Assembly: GCF_026344135.1 (NCBI RefSeq)
Contig: NZ_JAPKNA010000003.1
Coordinates: 186,001 to 250,000, forward strand
DNA from: Alcaligenes parafaecalis
Lineage (GTDB): Bacteria; Pseudomonadota; Gammaproteobacteria; Burkholderiales; Burkholderiaceae_B
Reading direction: 5' to 3'
DNA: 64,000 bases
Shown: positions 17,803-27,284 of the stretch, piece after piece
How the letters are laid out: every line of letters begins with the position of its first letter
Numbering within the stretch: the first letter of the stretch is position 1
Notes under the pieces: generated by a model
Seen by the model: the letters and a program-made list of their open reading frames with translations, nothing else
The model's database searches: none
What the model was told of the DNA's origin: nothing
Made by a program: the position numbers and the translations under genes

Positions 17803-18843
17803 ATGAAACTGACACGTCGTCATGCACTCAAACTGGTTGGAGCATCGGGACTGGCGCTGTCCTTGCCAACTCTGGCCCGTGCGCAAGAAATCGAAAAAAA
17901 GAACATCACGATTGCCGTCGGTGGCAAAGCGCTGATCTATTACCTGCCTTTGTCCATTGCCGAGATCAATGGCTACTTTGATGACGAAGGTCTCAAAGTC
18001 AAGGTGGCGGACTTTGCCGGTGGCTCCAAAGCCCTGCAAGCCGTCGTGGGCGGTAGCGCCGATGTGGTATCGGGTGCGTTTGAACACACTATCAACTTGC
18101 AGTCCAAGGGGCAGATGTACCGCGCCTTTGTGCAGCAGGGGCGTGCACCAGCCATTGTTCTGGCTGTGTCCAACAAGACGATGCCTGACTATAAGTCGCC
18201 AGCCGACCTGAAAGGCAAGAAAATCGGTGTGACTGCACCGGGTTCCTCGACCAATATGATGGTCAACTTCTATCTGGAACAGAACGGTCTGAAACCGTCG
18301 GACGTGGCCTTTATCGGTGTAGGCGCTGGCGCCGGTGCCGTGACCGCCATGCGTACGGGTCAGATCGATGCCATGGCCAACCTGGACCCGGTTATTGGCA
18401 CCTTGCTGAAAGAAAACGAAGTCCGCGTTATTGCTGACACGCGTACCGTTGCCGACACCAAGACCATTTTTGGCGGCAATATGCCTTCGGCCTGCTTGTA
18501 CGCGTCTGAAGAATTCATCACCAAGAACCCGAATACGGCTCAGGCTTTGGCCAATGCCATCGTGCGTGCCGACAAATGGATTCAGGCCAATGATGCCGAA
18601 ACCATTGCCAAGACCGTGCCTGCTACCTACCTGCTGGGTGACGTAGAGCTTTACAAGCAATGTCTGGACGCCAATAAAGAAGCGCTCTCGCCCGATGGCC
18701 GCGTAGATGCAGATGGCCCCGCTACCGCCTTGAATGCACTGGCCGCTTTTGTGCCGAATCTGGACGCATCCAAGATCGATACCAGCAAGATCTTTACCAA
18801 CGAATTTGTCGACAATGCCAACAAGAAGTACCCCAATGTCTGA
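17803..18843 (+). CDS. ABC transporter substrate-binding protein (nitrate/sulfonate/NMT1-like class)
   Basis: 346 residues. The N-terminus (MKLTRRHALKLVGASGLALS) is a signal sequence with paired arginines at 5-6 and a long hydrophobic stretch, compatible with Tat or Sec export, ending near LARAQ. The mature domain (NGYFDDEGLKVKVADFAGGS, VVGGSADVVSGAFEHT, LKGKKIGVTAPGSST, GQIDAMANLDPVIGTLL) is the fold shared by SsuA, TauA, NrtA and ThiY. Substrate is not readable: candidates are sulfonates, nitrate or a pyrimidine precursor. The start is supported by AAGAAGGGG 8-14 bases upstream; the frame is open upstream but is not signal-like. The next gene starts inside its last codons (8-base overlap). 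Confidence 0.88.
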   Translation: MKLTRRHALKLVGASGLALSLPTLARAQEIEKKNITIAVGGKALIYYLPLSIAEINGYFDDEGLKVKVADFAGGSKALQAVVGGSADVVSGAFEHTINLQSKGQMYRAFVQQGRAPAIVLAVSNKTMPDYKSPADLKGKKIGVTAPGSSTNMMVNFYLEQNGLKPSDVAFIGVGAGAGAVTAMRTGQIDAMANLDPVIGTLLKENEVRVIADTRTVADTKTIFGGNMPSACLYASEEFITKNPNTAQALANAIVRADKWIQANDAETIAKTVPATYLLGDVELYKQCLDANKEALSPDGRVDADGPATALNALAAFVPNLDASKIDTSKIFTNEFVDNANKKYPNV

Positions 18844-19642
18844 GGCAGCACTTTCATTAGACAACATCAGTTGTGTGTTCGCATCGCGTGATGGCAAGGG
18901 TACTTACACCGCCGTCCGTGATGCCAGCCTGAATATCGCGCCAGGCGAGTTTGTATCGGTTGTAGGGCCAACAGGCTGCGGCAAGTCCACGCTCCTGAAC
19001 GTAGGGGCAGGCTTGCTGACCCCTTCGTCAGGTGAAGTGCGCGTGTTTGGCAAACCCCTGGAAGGGGTGAACGAGCGCGCTGGCTACATGTTCCAGGGCG
19101 AAGCACTGATGCCCTGGCGCAGTGCCGAGTCCAACGTGATGGCCGGTCTGGAGTTTGCCGGTGTCCCGCAGGACGAAGCCCGAGCACGTGCGCAGGACTG
19201 GCTCAAGCGAGTTGGCCTGGGTGGCTTCGGGGATCGTTACCCGCATCAAATGTCTGGCGGCATGCGCAAACGCGTCATGCTGGCTCAGACCCTGATTCGT
19301 GATCCCGACATCATTCTGATGGACGAGCCATTCTCGGCGCTGGACATTCAGACCCGTCAATTGATGGAAAACGAAGTGCTGGAGATCTGGATGGCGCAGC
19401 GTAAAGCCGTGCTGTTCATTACGCACGACCTGGACGAGGCCATTGCCATGAGCGATCGGGTGGTGGTTCTGTCGGCCGGGCCGGGCACTCATCCCATCGG
19501 CGAATTTCATGTCGATCTTCCACGCCCTCGCGACGTGGCCGAAGTACGCAATGACCCCCGCTTTGTCGAATTGCATGCGGCAATCTGGGCCGTCTTGCGT
19601 GATGAAGTTCTGAAGGGTTATGCCCAGCAAAAGCGTGCCTGA
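18836..19642 (+). CDS. ABC transporter ATP-binding protein
   Basis: 268 residues. Motifs: Walker A GPTGCGKST (about residues 43-51), Q-loop YMFQGEALMPW, signature in HQMSGGMRKRVMLAQ, Walker B IILMDEPFSALD, switch His in LFITHDLDEA. The MSGGMRKR signature and MPWR Q-loop region are typical of the SsuB/TauB/NrtD branch, in keeping with the binding protein before it. The ATG chosen (MSEAALSLDNISCV) overlaps the upstream stop by 8 bases. An earlier ATG in frame reads through the upstream gene in another frame and is unlikely. It powers the permease encoded next. Confidence 0.9.
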   Translation: MSEAALSLDNISCVFASRDGKGTYTAVRDASLNIAPGEFVSVVGPTGCGKSTLLNVGAGLLTPSSGEVRVFGKPLEGVNERAGYMFQGEALMPWRSAESNVMAGLEFAGVPQDEARARAQDWLKRVGLGGFGDRYPHQMSGGMRKRVMLAQTLIRDPDIILMDEPFSALDIQTRQLMENEVLEIWMAQRKAVLFITHDLDEAIAMSDRVVVLSAGPGTHPIGEFHVDLPRPRDVAEVRNDPRFVELHAAIWAVLRDEVLKGYAQQKRA

Positions 19643-19643
19643 T

Positions 19644-20438
19644 ATGTCTAAATCTATTACTCGATCCAAGCTGGCCCTGCGCGGCTGGCAAATCTCGCTG
19701 CTCATCGTCATTCTGGCTGCCTGGCATTTCTTCACGCTGGACCCCAAAGTGGCCTTTTTCTTTGGACAGCCACTGGAAGTGGTCAAGGTGATCTGGGCCT
19801 GGTTCGTCACCAATGGTGATATTTACCTGCACCTGGGCGTGACCTTGAGCGAAACCCTGCTGGCCTTTGCCATTGGTACGATTGCCGGTCTGGCTTGTGG
19901 CCTGTGGCTGGGGCTTTCTCCCCGTGCGGCGGCCTTGCTGGACCCGTACCTGACGGCGGCCAACTCCATGCCTCGCGTGATTCTGGCGCCTATCTTCGGC
20001 ATGTGGTTCGGCCTGGGTATCTGGTCCAAGGTTGCTCTGGCGGTGACGCTGGTGTTCTTTATCGTGTTCTTCAACGTGTACCAGGGTGTGCGTGAAGTCA
20101 GCTCCACGCTGCTGGATAACGCCCGCATGTTGGGTGCCAGCCGTCGTCAGTTGCTGCGCCATGTCTACATTCCTTCGGCTACGAGCTGGGTGTTTTCCAG
20201 CTTGCACACATCGGTCGGTCTGGCCTTTGTGGGGGCTGTGGTGGGCGAGTACCTGGGTTCAGCCAGTGGCGTCGGTTATCTGATCCTGCAGGCAGAGGGC
20301 ACGCTGGATGTGAATACGGTGTTCGCCGGTATTGTGGTGCTCACGGTATTTGCGCTGATTCTGGATGGTCTGGTCAGTGTGTTTGAAGATCGCCTGCTGG
20401 CCTGGCGGCCTCAGGGTGGCGGTACAGAAAAGCTCTGA
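19644..20438 (+). CDS. ABC transporter permease (SsuC/TauC-like)
   Basis: 264 residues with about six hydrophobic segments. The coupling loop is visible as LLDNARMLGASRRQLLRHVYIP (EAA-type, with A-x3-G-A-S). NSMPRVILAPIFGMWFGLG and VGAVVGEYLGSASGVGYLIL are hallmarks of the SsuC/TauC/NrtB family. ATG 19644 starts one base after the previous stop. An in-frame ATG at 19620 overlapping the ATPase gene is the alternative, and neither has a strong Shine-Dalgarno. It completes a three-gene importer. No regulator or enzyme gene adjoins to reveal the substrate. Confidence 0.88.
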   Translation: MSKSITRSKLALRGWQISLLIVILAAWHFFTLDPKVAFFFGQPLEVVKVIWAWFVTNGDIYLHLGVTLSETLLAFAIGTIAGLACGLWLGLSPRAAALLDPYLTAANSMPRVILAPIFGMWFGLGIWSKVALAVTLVFFIVFFNVYQGVREVSSTLLDNARMLGASRRQLLRHVYIPSATSWVFSSLHTSVGLAFVGAVVGEYLGSASGVGYLILQAEGTLDVNTVFAGIVVLTVFALILDGLVSVFEDRLLAWRPQGGGTEKL

Positions 20439-20481
20439 TCGTATGCCTGAGCAAGTCATCGGCTAACTTGGCTATGCGTTG

Positions 20482-20517
20482 AAAACCGGCTCCTGTTTCA
20501 GGAGCCGGTTTTTTTAT
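20482..20517 (+). terminator. Intrinsic terminator of the ABC importer operon
   Basis: Stem AAAACCGGCTCCTG / CAGGAGCCGGTTTT with a short loop, followed by a T-run. It is located 43 bases after the permease stop. The remaining 200 bases up to the next gene show no other feature I can support. Confidence 0.92.
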
Positions 20518-20724
20518 GCTTGCCCCTCGTGGTAGGAGCAAGGAAACAGTTAGGCACTTAAATAGATAGAAAAAGATCCGGGAATGCAGGGGCATGTTTT
20601 TTCCCTGCGATGGTAGCGCCGACAAAATGCTATAGAAAAAGGCCGTACCGCGTGATCGGTGGGTTCAAGCAGTCTCAAGACATCGTAGTTTTGTTTTCAG
20701 ACAAACGGAGATGGAGATTTGAAC

Positions 20725-21462
20725 ATGGAAAAAAAGCATGATTACAACGCAATCGGCAGCATATACGAGGAGTTCAACCGAACCTCACCCGCCCGCTTGG
20801 CGGAGGTGGCCACTGTGGAGCAATTGCTGGGAGACGTGAACGGCAAGTCTGTGCTGGACCTGGCCTGTGGCTATGGCTTCTTTGGGCGTGCTGCTTATGA
20901 GCAGGGCGCAGACAGGGTGGTGGGGGTGGATATCTCGGAGAGCATGATTAATCAGGCCAAGGATATTTCCCGACAACAAAACGAAGATATCGAGTTCCGG
21001 GTGGGAGATGTATTGGAAATGGGTGTGATCGGGCAGTTTGACCGGGCCATTGCGGCTTTTCTGTTCAATTACGCACGCTCGGTGCAGGAGCTGGAGCAGA
21101 TGTTTCAGGCGGTGGCGGATAACCTCAAACCCGATGGCCGTTTGGTGGCTTACACCGTGAACCCGGACTTTCAATTGGGAAAAGAGGATGTGGCCAAGTA
21201 CGGTTTGAAAGTGCTGACCGAGGAACCGTACCACGAGGGTTTTCGGCATACCGCCCATTTCAATGTGGGGCCACCGATCCAGTTTACTTACCATCGCTGG
21301 GGCAAGCAGCACTATGAAGCTGCTTTGAAAAAAGCAGGCTTTCGATCTTTTCGCTGGCAAGCGCCGCTTGTTACCCGGCAGGCACTGGATGCCTATCCGC
21401 CCGGTTTCTGGGATAACTATGGATTGAACTGTCCACAAATCAGCTTGTTGTGTGGGCGCTGA
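20725..21462 (+). CDS. Class I SAM-dependent methyltransferase
   Basis: 245 residues. The SAM-binding motif I is SVLDLACGYGFFGRAAYEQG (about residues 36-55), with acidic motif II VVGVDISESMI and motif III around FDRAIAAFLFNYA. The N-terminus MEKKHDYNAIGSIYEEFNRT is like small-molecule methyltransferases of the UbiE/Methyltransf_11 or _25 type. The substrate is unknown. The start is ATG 20725, with GGAGATGGAG about 8-15 bases upstream. TTG 20719 in frame is possible. The gene stands alone between the ABC importer and the convergent transaldolase, with its own leader. Confidence 0.85.
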   Translation: MEKKHDYNAIGSIYEEFNRTSPARLAEVATVEQLLGDVNGKSVLDLACGYGFFGRAAYEQGADRVVGVDISESMINQAKDISRQQNEDIEFRVGDVLEMGVIGQFDRAIAAFLFNYARSVQELEQMFQAVADNLKPDGRLVAYTVNPDFQLGKEDVAKYGLKVLTEEPYHEGFRHTAHFNVGPPIQFTYHRWGKQHYEAALKKAGFRSFRWQAPLVTRQALDAYPPGFWDNYGLNCPQISLLCGR

Positions 21463-21548
21463 GAGAGGATGTAAATGCTGTTTTAGAAGAGGTGATAAGC
21501 GAAACCCGAGCAGGGTGTAGATCACTTTTCAGGAAGAGGGCGTTTTTT

Positions 21549-21576
21549 GGGGCTTTGCATGGTGCAAAGCCCCTTT
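21549..21576. terminator. Hairpin between convergent methyltransferase and transaldolase genes
   Basis: Perfect 11-bp stem GGGGCTTTGCA / TGCAAAGCCCC with a 3-base loop, followed on the + strand by TTTCTAT. The T-tract is short, so it is a moderate terminator for the + strand gene. On the minus strand it is followed by A residues and would not be a classical terminator. Confidence 0.6.
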
Positions 21577-21598
21577 CTATATCGCTATGGCCCGGGAC

Positions 21599-22561
21599 TC
21601 AAGCCTGCTGGCGTGCCTGCTGAATCAGGGCATCCAGTTTGATACCGTCAGCGGTGAACTGGCGTATGCCTTCGGCCAGCTTCTCCGTCGCCATCGCATC
21701 CTGGTTCAAATCCGTACGGAAGGTGATTTCATTGCTGGCACGCCATTCCGGCGCAACGGCCTTGGCGCGGGCTACATCCAGCATGGCAGGGACTTCACCC
21801 TGGGCTGCATCCAACTGGCCCAGCAGCTCGGGGCTGATGGTCAACAGATCGCAACCGGCCAGGGCCTTGATCTGGCCGATGTTACGGAAGCTGGCGCCCA
21901 TGATCTCCGTAGGGATGTCATAGGTTTTGTAGTATTCGTAAATGCTGCGTACCGAGCGCACGCCGGGGTCGTTCTCGCCCTGATTGGCGCTTTCGTCCCA
22001 GTCCTGACCGGCAGTTTTCTTGAACCAGTCGTAGATACGGCCCACAAAGGGCGAGATCAGGGTGACTTTGGCCTGGGCGCAGGCAATGGCTTGCGGCAGA
22101 CAGAACAGAAGGGTCAGGTTGCAGTTGATGCCTTCCGCTTGCAGCGTCCGGGCGGCCTGAATGCCTTCCCAGGTGCTGGCCAGTTTGATCAGCACGCGTT
22201 CGCGGGCGATACCGGCTTTTTCGTAATGCTGGATGATGTGGCGGGCGCGCTCGACGCTGGCCAGGGTGTCAAAGGACAGGCGGGCATCTACTTCGGTGGA
22301 GACGCGGCCGGGCACAATGTCCAGAATCTGGCGGCCAAAGGCAACCAGCAGCAAATCGCTGGTTTCAGCCAGGCTGGCGTTGGGGTGGTCGGCGATGACG
22401 CGATCGAGCAAGGGGCGATAGGCCGCCTGCTGGACAGCCTTCAGAATCAGGGAAGGATTGGTTGTTGCATCGGTAGGGCGATACGCGCGCATCGCTTCAA
22501 AATCGCCCGTGTCGGCCACTACGGTTGTGCACTGGCGCAGAGAGTCAAGCTGAGTAGTCAT
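21599..22561 (-). CDS. tal: Transaldolase
   Basis: 320 residues, close to E. coli TalB (317). The N-terminus MTTQLDSLRQCTTVVADTGD and the TDATTNPSLILKA motif are signatures of class I transaldolase. The Schiff-base lysine is K126 in RVLIKLASTWEG. FVGRIYDWFKK and YYKTYDIPTEIMGASFRN complete the family pattern. It transfers dihydroxyacetone units between sedoheptulose-7-phosphate and glyceraldehyde-3-phosphate in the cytosolic pentose phosphate pathway. The gene is monocistronic and diverges from carA, sharing a 168-base region. Confidence 0.95.
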   Translation of the reverse strand: MTTQLDSLRQCTTVVADTGDFEAMRAYRPTDATTNPSLILKAVQQAAYRPLLDRVIADHPNASLAETSDLLLVAFGRQILDIVPGRVSTEVDARLSFDTLASVERARHIIQHYEKAGIARERVLIKLASTWEGIQAARTLQAEGINCNLTLLFCLPQAIACAQAKVTLISPFVGRIYDWFKKTAGQDWDESANQGENDPGVRSVRSIYEYYKTYDIPTEIMGASFRNIGQIKALAGCDLLTISPELLGQLDAAQGEVPAMLDVARAKAVAPEWRASNEITFRTDLNQDAMATEKLAEGIRQFTADGIKLDALIQQARQQA

Positions 22562-22683
22562 GTCTGTTACTAGTCCATCGCAAAGCCATCAAACCAATCG
22601 ATTACTGTAGTCGATTTCCCATGGTTTCGCGCCTGATTTCAGTGTTATTACCGAGAAACTACCGGAAGATGGCTGTTTGAGCA

Positions 22684-22689
22684 TATAAT
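22684..22689 (+). promoter_or_regulatory. Probable -10 element of the carAB promoter
   Basis: A perfect TATAAT 41 bases before the carA start codon in the carA-tal divergent region. No good -35 sits at 16-18 bases, so activity would depend on other contacts. Confidence 0.45.
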
Positions 22690-22729
22690 CAGAAGGTTTA
22701 ATATTAATTTCAGAACCGGGGTTTTTAAC

Positions 22730-23893
22730 GTGCTGCCGTCTTTATTTCCTGAGGAGTCCCGCACTATCACTAGTGCTATCCTAGCCCTGGCGGATGGAAC
22801 CCTATTCAAAGGGGTATCAATCGGTGCCGAGGGGCACTGTGTTGCTGAGATCGTTTTCAATACAGCCATGACGGGCTATCAGGAAATCCTGACAGACCCA
22901 AGCTACAGCGGTCAAATTGTTACGCTTACCTATCCGCACATCGGTAATACCGGTGTCAATCCAGAGGACTCCGAATCCACCAAAGCCCATGCTGCCGGGC
23001 TTGTTATTCGCGACTGTCCCGCTCGCCTGTCCAACTTCCGCTCCACCCAGTCTTTGCCTGACTACCTGAAAGCTCAGGGCGTTGTGGCTATCTCGGGTAT
23101 CGATACACGCAAACTGACCCGCATCCTGCGCGAAAAAGGCTCCATGGGCGCCTGCATTTTCGTGGGTGACGATGCCGAGCGTGCGCTGGAACTGGCTCGT
23201 TCTTTCCCTGGCCTGAAAGGTCAGGATCTGGCCAAAGTGGTCACCACCGACAAATCCTACGACTGGTCCGAAGGTTCCTGGGAATTGGGCCAAGGCTTCG
23301 GTAAGCCTGCAACAGACCGCTTCCACGTGGTGGCCTACGACTTTGGTGTCAAAGCCAACATCTTGCGTTTGATGGCAGACCGTGGCTGCAAAGTTACCGT
23401 CGTGCCTGCGCAGACACCTTTGGCGGATGTGCTGGCTTACGAGCCAGATGGTGTGTTCCTGTCCAACGGCCCTGGCGACCCGGAGCCTTGCGATTACGCC
23501 ATCGAAGCCTGCAAGGGCTTGCTGGAGCGCAAGCTGCCTGTGTTTGGTATTTGTCTGGGTCATCAGATTCTGGGCCTGGCCGTCGGTGCCAAGACCTTGA
23601 AAATGAAGAATGGCCATCACGGTGCCAACCACCCTGTGCAAGAACTGGCCAGTGGCCGTGTGTTCATCACCAGCCAGAATCATGGCTTTGCGGTGGATGC
23701 CACAACCCTGCCAGCCAATGCCAAGGTTACGCACATCTCTTTGTTCGACCAGAGCCTGCAAGGCTTCGAGTTGACAGATCGCCCCGCGTTTTGCTTCCAG
23801 GGTCACCCCGAAGCCACTCCCGGCCCGCGCGATATTGCCTCGCTGTTCGACAAATTCATCAGCCTGATGGCTGCTCACCAGGCCAATAAATAA
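22730..23893 (+). CDS. carA: Carbamoyl-phosphate synthase, small (glutamine amidotransferase) subunit
   Basis: 387 residues, standard CarA length. The N-terminal domain shows AILALADGTLFKGVSIG and FNTAMTGYQEILTDPSYSGQ. The class I amidotransferase triad is visible: Cys275 in FGICLGHQILGL, then His and Glu in FQGHPEATPGP. It releases ammonia from glutamine and passes it to CarB for arginine and pyrimidine synthesis. The start codon is GTG (MLPSLFPEE). A start here gives the MLPS start seen in Bordetella CarA, recalled from knowledge of the family. carB begins 8 bases after the stop. Confidence 0.96.
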   Translation: MLPSLFPEESRTITSAILALADGTLFKGVSIGAEGHCVAEIVFNTAMTGYQEILTDPSYSGQIVTLTYPHIGNTGVNPEDSESTKAHAAGLVIRDCPARLSNFRSTQSLPDYLKAQGVVAISGIDTRKLTRILREKGSMGACIFVGDDAERALELARSFPGLKGQDLAKVVTTDKSYDWSEGSWELGQGFGKPATDRFHVVAYDFGVKANILRLMADRGCKVTVVPAQTPLADVLAYEPDGVFLSNGPGDPEPCDYAIEACKGLLERKLPVFGICLGHQILGLAVGAKTLKMKNGHHGANHPVQELASGRVFITSQNHGFAVDATTLPANAKVTHISLFDQSLQGFELTDRPAFCFQGHPEATPGPRDIASLFDKFISLMAAHQANK

Positions 23894-23901
23894 ATCGCAC
23901 T

Positions 23902-26900
23902 ATGCCAAAGCGTTCAGACTTAAAAAGCATTCTTATCATTGGCGCAGGCCCGATCATCATTGGTCAGGCTTGTGAATTCGACTACTCGGGAGCTCAGGCG
24001 TGTAAGGCCCTGAAGGCCGAGGGTTACCGGACTGTGCTGGTCAACAGCAACCCGGCCACCATCATGACTGACCCGGATACAGCCGATGTGACCTACATCG
24101 AGCCCATTACCTGGCAAGCGGTCGAGAAAATCATTGAAAAAGAGCGTCCCGATGCGCTCTTGCCCACCATGGGCGGCCAAACTGCGCTGAACTGCGCACT
24201 GGATCTGGCCAAGCATGGCGTGCTGGAAAAATACGGTGTCGAGCTGATCGGTGCCAATGCAGCCGCCATTGAAAAAGCGGAAGACCGCCTGAAGTTCAAA
24301 GACGCCATGACGTCCATTGGTCTGGAGTCCGCCAAGTCCGGTGTGGCCCACTCCATGGACGAAGCCTGGGCGGTTCAAAAGCGTATTGCGGAAGACATCG
24401 GCACAGCCGGTTTCCCCGTGGTTATCCGCCCCAGCTTCACGCTGGGTGGTACAGGCGGTGGTATCGCCTACAACCCGGAAGAATTTGAAACCATCTGCCG
24501 CCGTGGTCTGGAAGCATCGCCGACCAAAGAGCTGCTGATTGAAGAATCGCTGCTGGGTTGGAAAGAGTTTGAAATGGAAGTCGTGCGCGACCGCGCCGAC
24601 AACTGCATTATTGTGTGCTCCATTGAAAACCTGGACCCCATGGGTGTGCACACCGGTGACTCCATCACCGTGGCTCCTGCCCAAACCCTGACTGACCGCG
24701 AATACCAGATCATGCGTAATGCATCGATCGCCGTACTGCGCGAAATCGGTGTGGATACTGGTGGCTCGAACGTACAGTTTGCGGTGAACCCCGATAACGG
24801 CCGCATGATCGTTATCGAAATGAACCCACGTGTGTCCCGCTCCTCGGCCCTGGCTTCCAAGGCAACGGGTTTTCCTATCGCCAAGATCGCTGCGCGTCTG
24901 GCCGTGGGTTACACCCTGGACGAGCTGCTGAACGAAATTACCGGTGGTGCTACCCCCGCTTCGTTCGAGCCCACCATCGATTACGTGGTCACCAAAGTGC
25001 CACGTTTCGCCTTCGAGAAGTTCCCTCAGGCCGACTCGCGTCTGACCACCCAGATGAAATCCGTGGGTGAAGTGATGGCCATTGGCCGCACTTTCCAGGA
25101 ATCCTTCCAGAAAGCCCTGCGCGGCCTGGAAGTGGGTGTAGATGGCCTGAACCAGAAAACTACCGACCGCGAAAAACTGCAGGTCGAGCTGGGCGAACCC
25201 GGTCCAGAGCGTATCTGGTACGTGGGCGATGCCTTCGCTCAAGGTCTGACTCTGGACGAAGTTCACAACCTGACCAAGATCGACCCCTGGTTCCTGGCCC
25301 AGATCAAAGAGATCGTGGACATCGAGCTGGCTCTGGAACAAAAGACGCTGGCCGATCTGGACCGCGACACCTTGTTCGGTCTGAAGCGTCGTGGTTTCTC
25401 CGACCGCCGTCTGGCTTTCTTGCTGGATACCGTGGAATCGGAAGTGCGCAAACTGCGTCACCAACTGAACGTGCGTCCTGTCTACAAGCGTGTGGACACC
25501 TGCGCGGCCGAGTTCTCCACCGATACGGCCTACATGTACTCGACCTACGAGGAAGAGTGCGAATCCAACCCTACGGACAAGAAGAAGATCATTGTTCTGG
25601 GTGGTGGTCCTAACCGTATTGGTCAGGGTATCGAGTTTGACTACTGCTGCGTGCACGCTGCGCTGGCATTGCGCGAAGATGGTTACGAAACCATCATGGT
25701 CAACTGCAACCCCGAAACGGTTTCTACCGACTATGACACTTCCGATCGTCTGTACTTCGAGCCTCTGACTCTGGAAGACGTGCTGGAAATCGTCCACATC
25801 GAAAAACCAGTGGGCACCATCGTTCAGTACGGTGGCCAGACTCCTTTGAAATTGGCACGTGCTCTGGAAGCCAACGGTGTACCTATCATCGGTACCAGCC
25901 CGGAATCCATTGACGTGGCCGAAGACCGTGAGCGCTTCCAGAAGCTGCTGACCAAGCTGGGTCTGCGTCAGCCGCCAAACCGTACCGCCCGTACCGAAGG
26001 CGAAGCCATTTCTCTGGCTGCCGAAATCGGTTACCCACTGGTGGTGCGCCCAAGCTACGTGCTGGGTGGCCGTGCCATGGAAATCGTGCATGAACAGCAA
26101 GACCTGGAGCGCTACATGCGCGAAGCGGTCAAAGTCAGCAATGACTCGCCTGTGCTGCTGGATCACTTCCTGAACAACGCCACTGAAGTCGACGTGGATT
26201 GCCTGGCCGATGGCGAGCGCGTCTTTGTGGGCGGTGTGATGCAACACATCGAGCAGGCAGGTGTTCACTCCGGTGACTCCGCTTGCAGCTTGCCTCCTTA
26301 CTCGCTCAGCGACGAAACCGTAGCTGAAATCAAGCGCCAGACCGCACTCATGGCCAAGGCCTTGAACGTGAAGGGCTTGATGAACGTACAGTTCGCCATT
26401 CAGGACGGTGATGTTTACGTGCTGGAAGTGAACCCACGTGCTTCGCGTACGGTGCCTTTCGTCTCCAAGGCGACTGGTTTGCAGTTGGCCAAGATTGCGG
26501 CTCGTGCCATGGCCGGTCAAACTCTGACCGAACAAGGTATTACCGAAGAAATCACGCCGCCTTACTACAGCGTGAAAGAAGCCGTGTTCCCCTTCGTGAA
26601 GTTCCCTGGTGTAGACACCATTCTGGGACCTGAAATGAAGTCCACCGGTGAAGTCATGGGCGTGGGCACCTCGTTTGCCGAAGCCTTCGTGAAGTCGCAG
26701 ATGGCTGCCAGCGTAACCCTGCCTACAGGCGGTCTGGCCTTCATCAGCGTGCGTGGCCAGGACAAACCACAAGCAGTTGAAGTGGCTCGTGGCCTGATCT
26801 CGCTGGGCTTCAAGGTTGTGGCTACCCGCGGTACCGCCGCCGCTATCGAACAGGCTGGTCTGGCTGTTCAAGTGGTGAACAAGGTTACCGAAGGTCGTCC

Positions 26901-27144
26901 GCACATTGTGGACATGATCAAGAACGGCGAAGTTTCCCTGGTCATCAATACGGTTGAAGAGCGTCGCAACGCTATCGTTGATTCGCGTACAATCCGTACA
27001 CATGCGCTGGCTGCCAACCTGGCCTACTACACCACCATTGCCGGTGCGGTAGCGGCTGTTCAAGGCCTACAGTATCTGCGTCATGGCGATGGCTTGAAGG
27101 TTTACGCGGTTCAAGAGCTGCACGCTCTGCTCGCGAAACACTAA
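23902..27144 (+). CDS. carB: Carbamoyl-phosphate synthase, large subunit
   Basis: 1080 residues with the internal duplication of CarB. The N-terminal half begins PKRSDLKSILIIGAGPIIIG and uses an ATP-grasp domain (GFPVVIRPSFTLGGTGGGIA). The C-terminal half repeats it (KKIIVLGGGPNRIGQGIEFD, YPLVVRPSYVLGGRAMEIV). The last ~140 residues are the allosteric MGS-like domain (RGLISLGFKVVATRGTAAAI). It makes carbamoyl phosphate from bicarbonate, ammonia and two ATP. The long antisense frame over it is a codon-bias shadow. A strong terminator follows at 27161. Confidence 0.97.
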   Translation: MPKRSDLKSILIIGAGPIIIGQACEFDYSGAQACKALKAEGYRTVLVNSNPATIMTDPDTADVTYIEPITWQAVEKIIEKERPDALLPTMGGQTALNCALDLAKHGVLEKYGVELIGANAAAIEKAEDRLKFKDAMTSIGLESAKSGVAHSMDEAWAVQKRIAEDIGTAGFPVVIRPSFTLGGTGGGIAYNPEEFETICRRGLEASPTKELLIEESLLGWKEFEMEVVRDRADNCIIVCSIENLDPMGVHTGDSITVAPAQTLTDREYQIMRNASIAVLREIGVDTGGSNVQFAVNPDNGRMIVIEMNPRVSRSSALASKATGFPIAKIAARLAVGYTLDELLNEITGGATPASFEPTIDYVVTKVPRFAFEKFPQADSRLTTQMKSVGEVMAIGRTFQESFQKALRGLEVGVDGLNQKTTDREKLQVELGEPGPERIWYVGDAFAQGLTLDEVHNLTKIDPWFLAQIKEIVDIELALEQKTLADLDRDTLFGLKRRGFSDRRLAFLLDTVESEVRKLRHQLNVRPVYKRVDTCAAEFSTDTAYMYSTYEEECESNPTDKKKIIVLGGGPNRIGQGIEFDYCCVHAALALREDGYETIMVNCNPETVSTDYDTSDRLYFEPLTLEDVLEIVHIEKPVGTIVQYGGQTPLKLARALEANGVPIIGTSPESIDVAEDRERFQKLLTKLGLRQPPNRTARTEGEAISLAAEIGYPLVVRPSYVLGGRAMEIVHEQQDLERYMREAVKVSNDSPVLLDHFLNNATEVDVDCLADGERVFVGGVMQHIEQAGVHSGDSACSLPPYSLSDETVAEIKRQTALMAKALNVKGLMNVQFAIQDGDVYVLEVNPRASRTVPFVSKATGLQLAKIAARAMAGQTLTEQGITEEITPPYYSVKEAVFPFVKFPGVDTILGPEMKSTGEVMGVGTSFAEAFVKSQMAASVTLPTGGLAFISVRGQDKPQAVEVARGLISLGFKVVATRGTAAAIEQAGLAVQVVNKVTEGRPHIVDMIKNGEVSLVINTVEERRNAIVDSRTIRTHALAANLAYYTTIAGAVAAVQGLQYLRHGDGLKVYAVQELHALLAKH

Positions 27145-27160
27145 GTCGTACCATGCCAGA

Positions 27161-27191
27161 AAGGCGCACCTAAGTGGTGCGCCTTTTTTTG
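27161..27191 (+). terminator. Intrinsic terminator of carAB
   Basis: Perfect 10-bp stem AAGGCGCACC / GGTGCGCCTT with a 5-base loop and a run of T, 16 bases after the carB stop. It uncouples carAB from the genes that follow. Confidence 0.93.
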
Positions 27192-27284
27192 TTCTTGCAT
27201 CAACAAGACCAAGCCGTCGTATTGGGGCAGCATGCAGGCTACAGCCTGTCAGGCGTAGAAGTTTTCTTCTTTGGAGATCATGTC

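Noticed and set aside
23920..27063. 1047-residue minus-strand open frame opposite carB
   Set aside because: Codon-bias shadow of carB; the composition is His/Gln/Val/Gly-rich with no domain.
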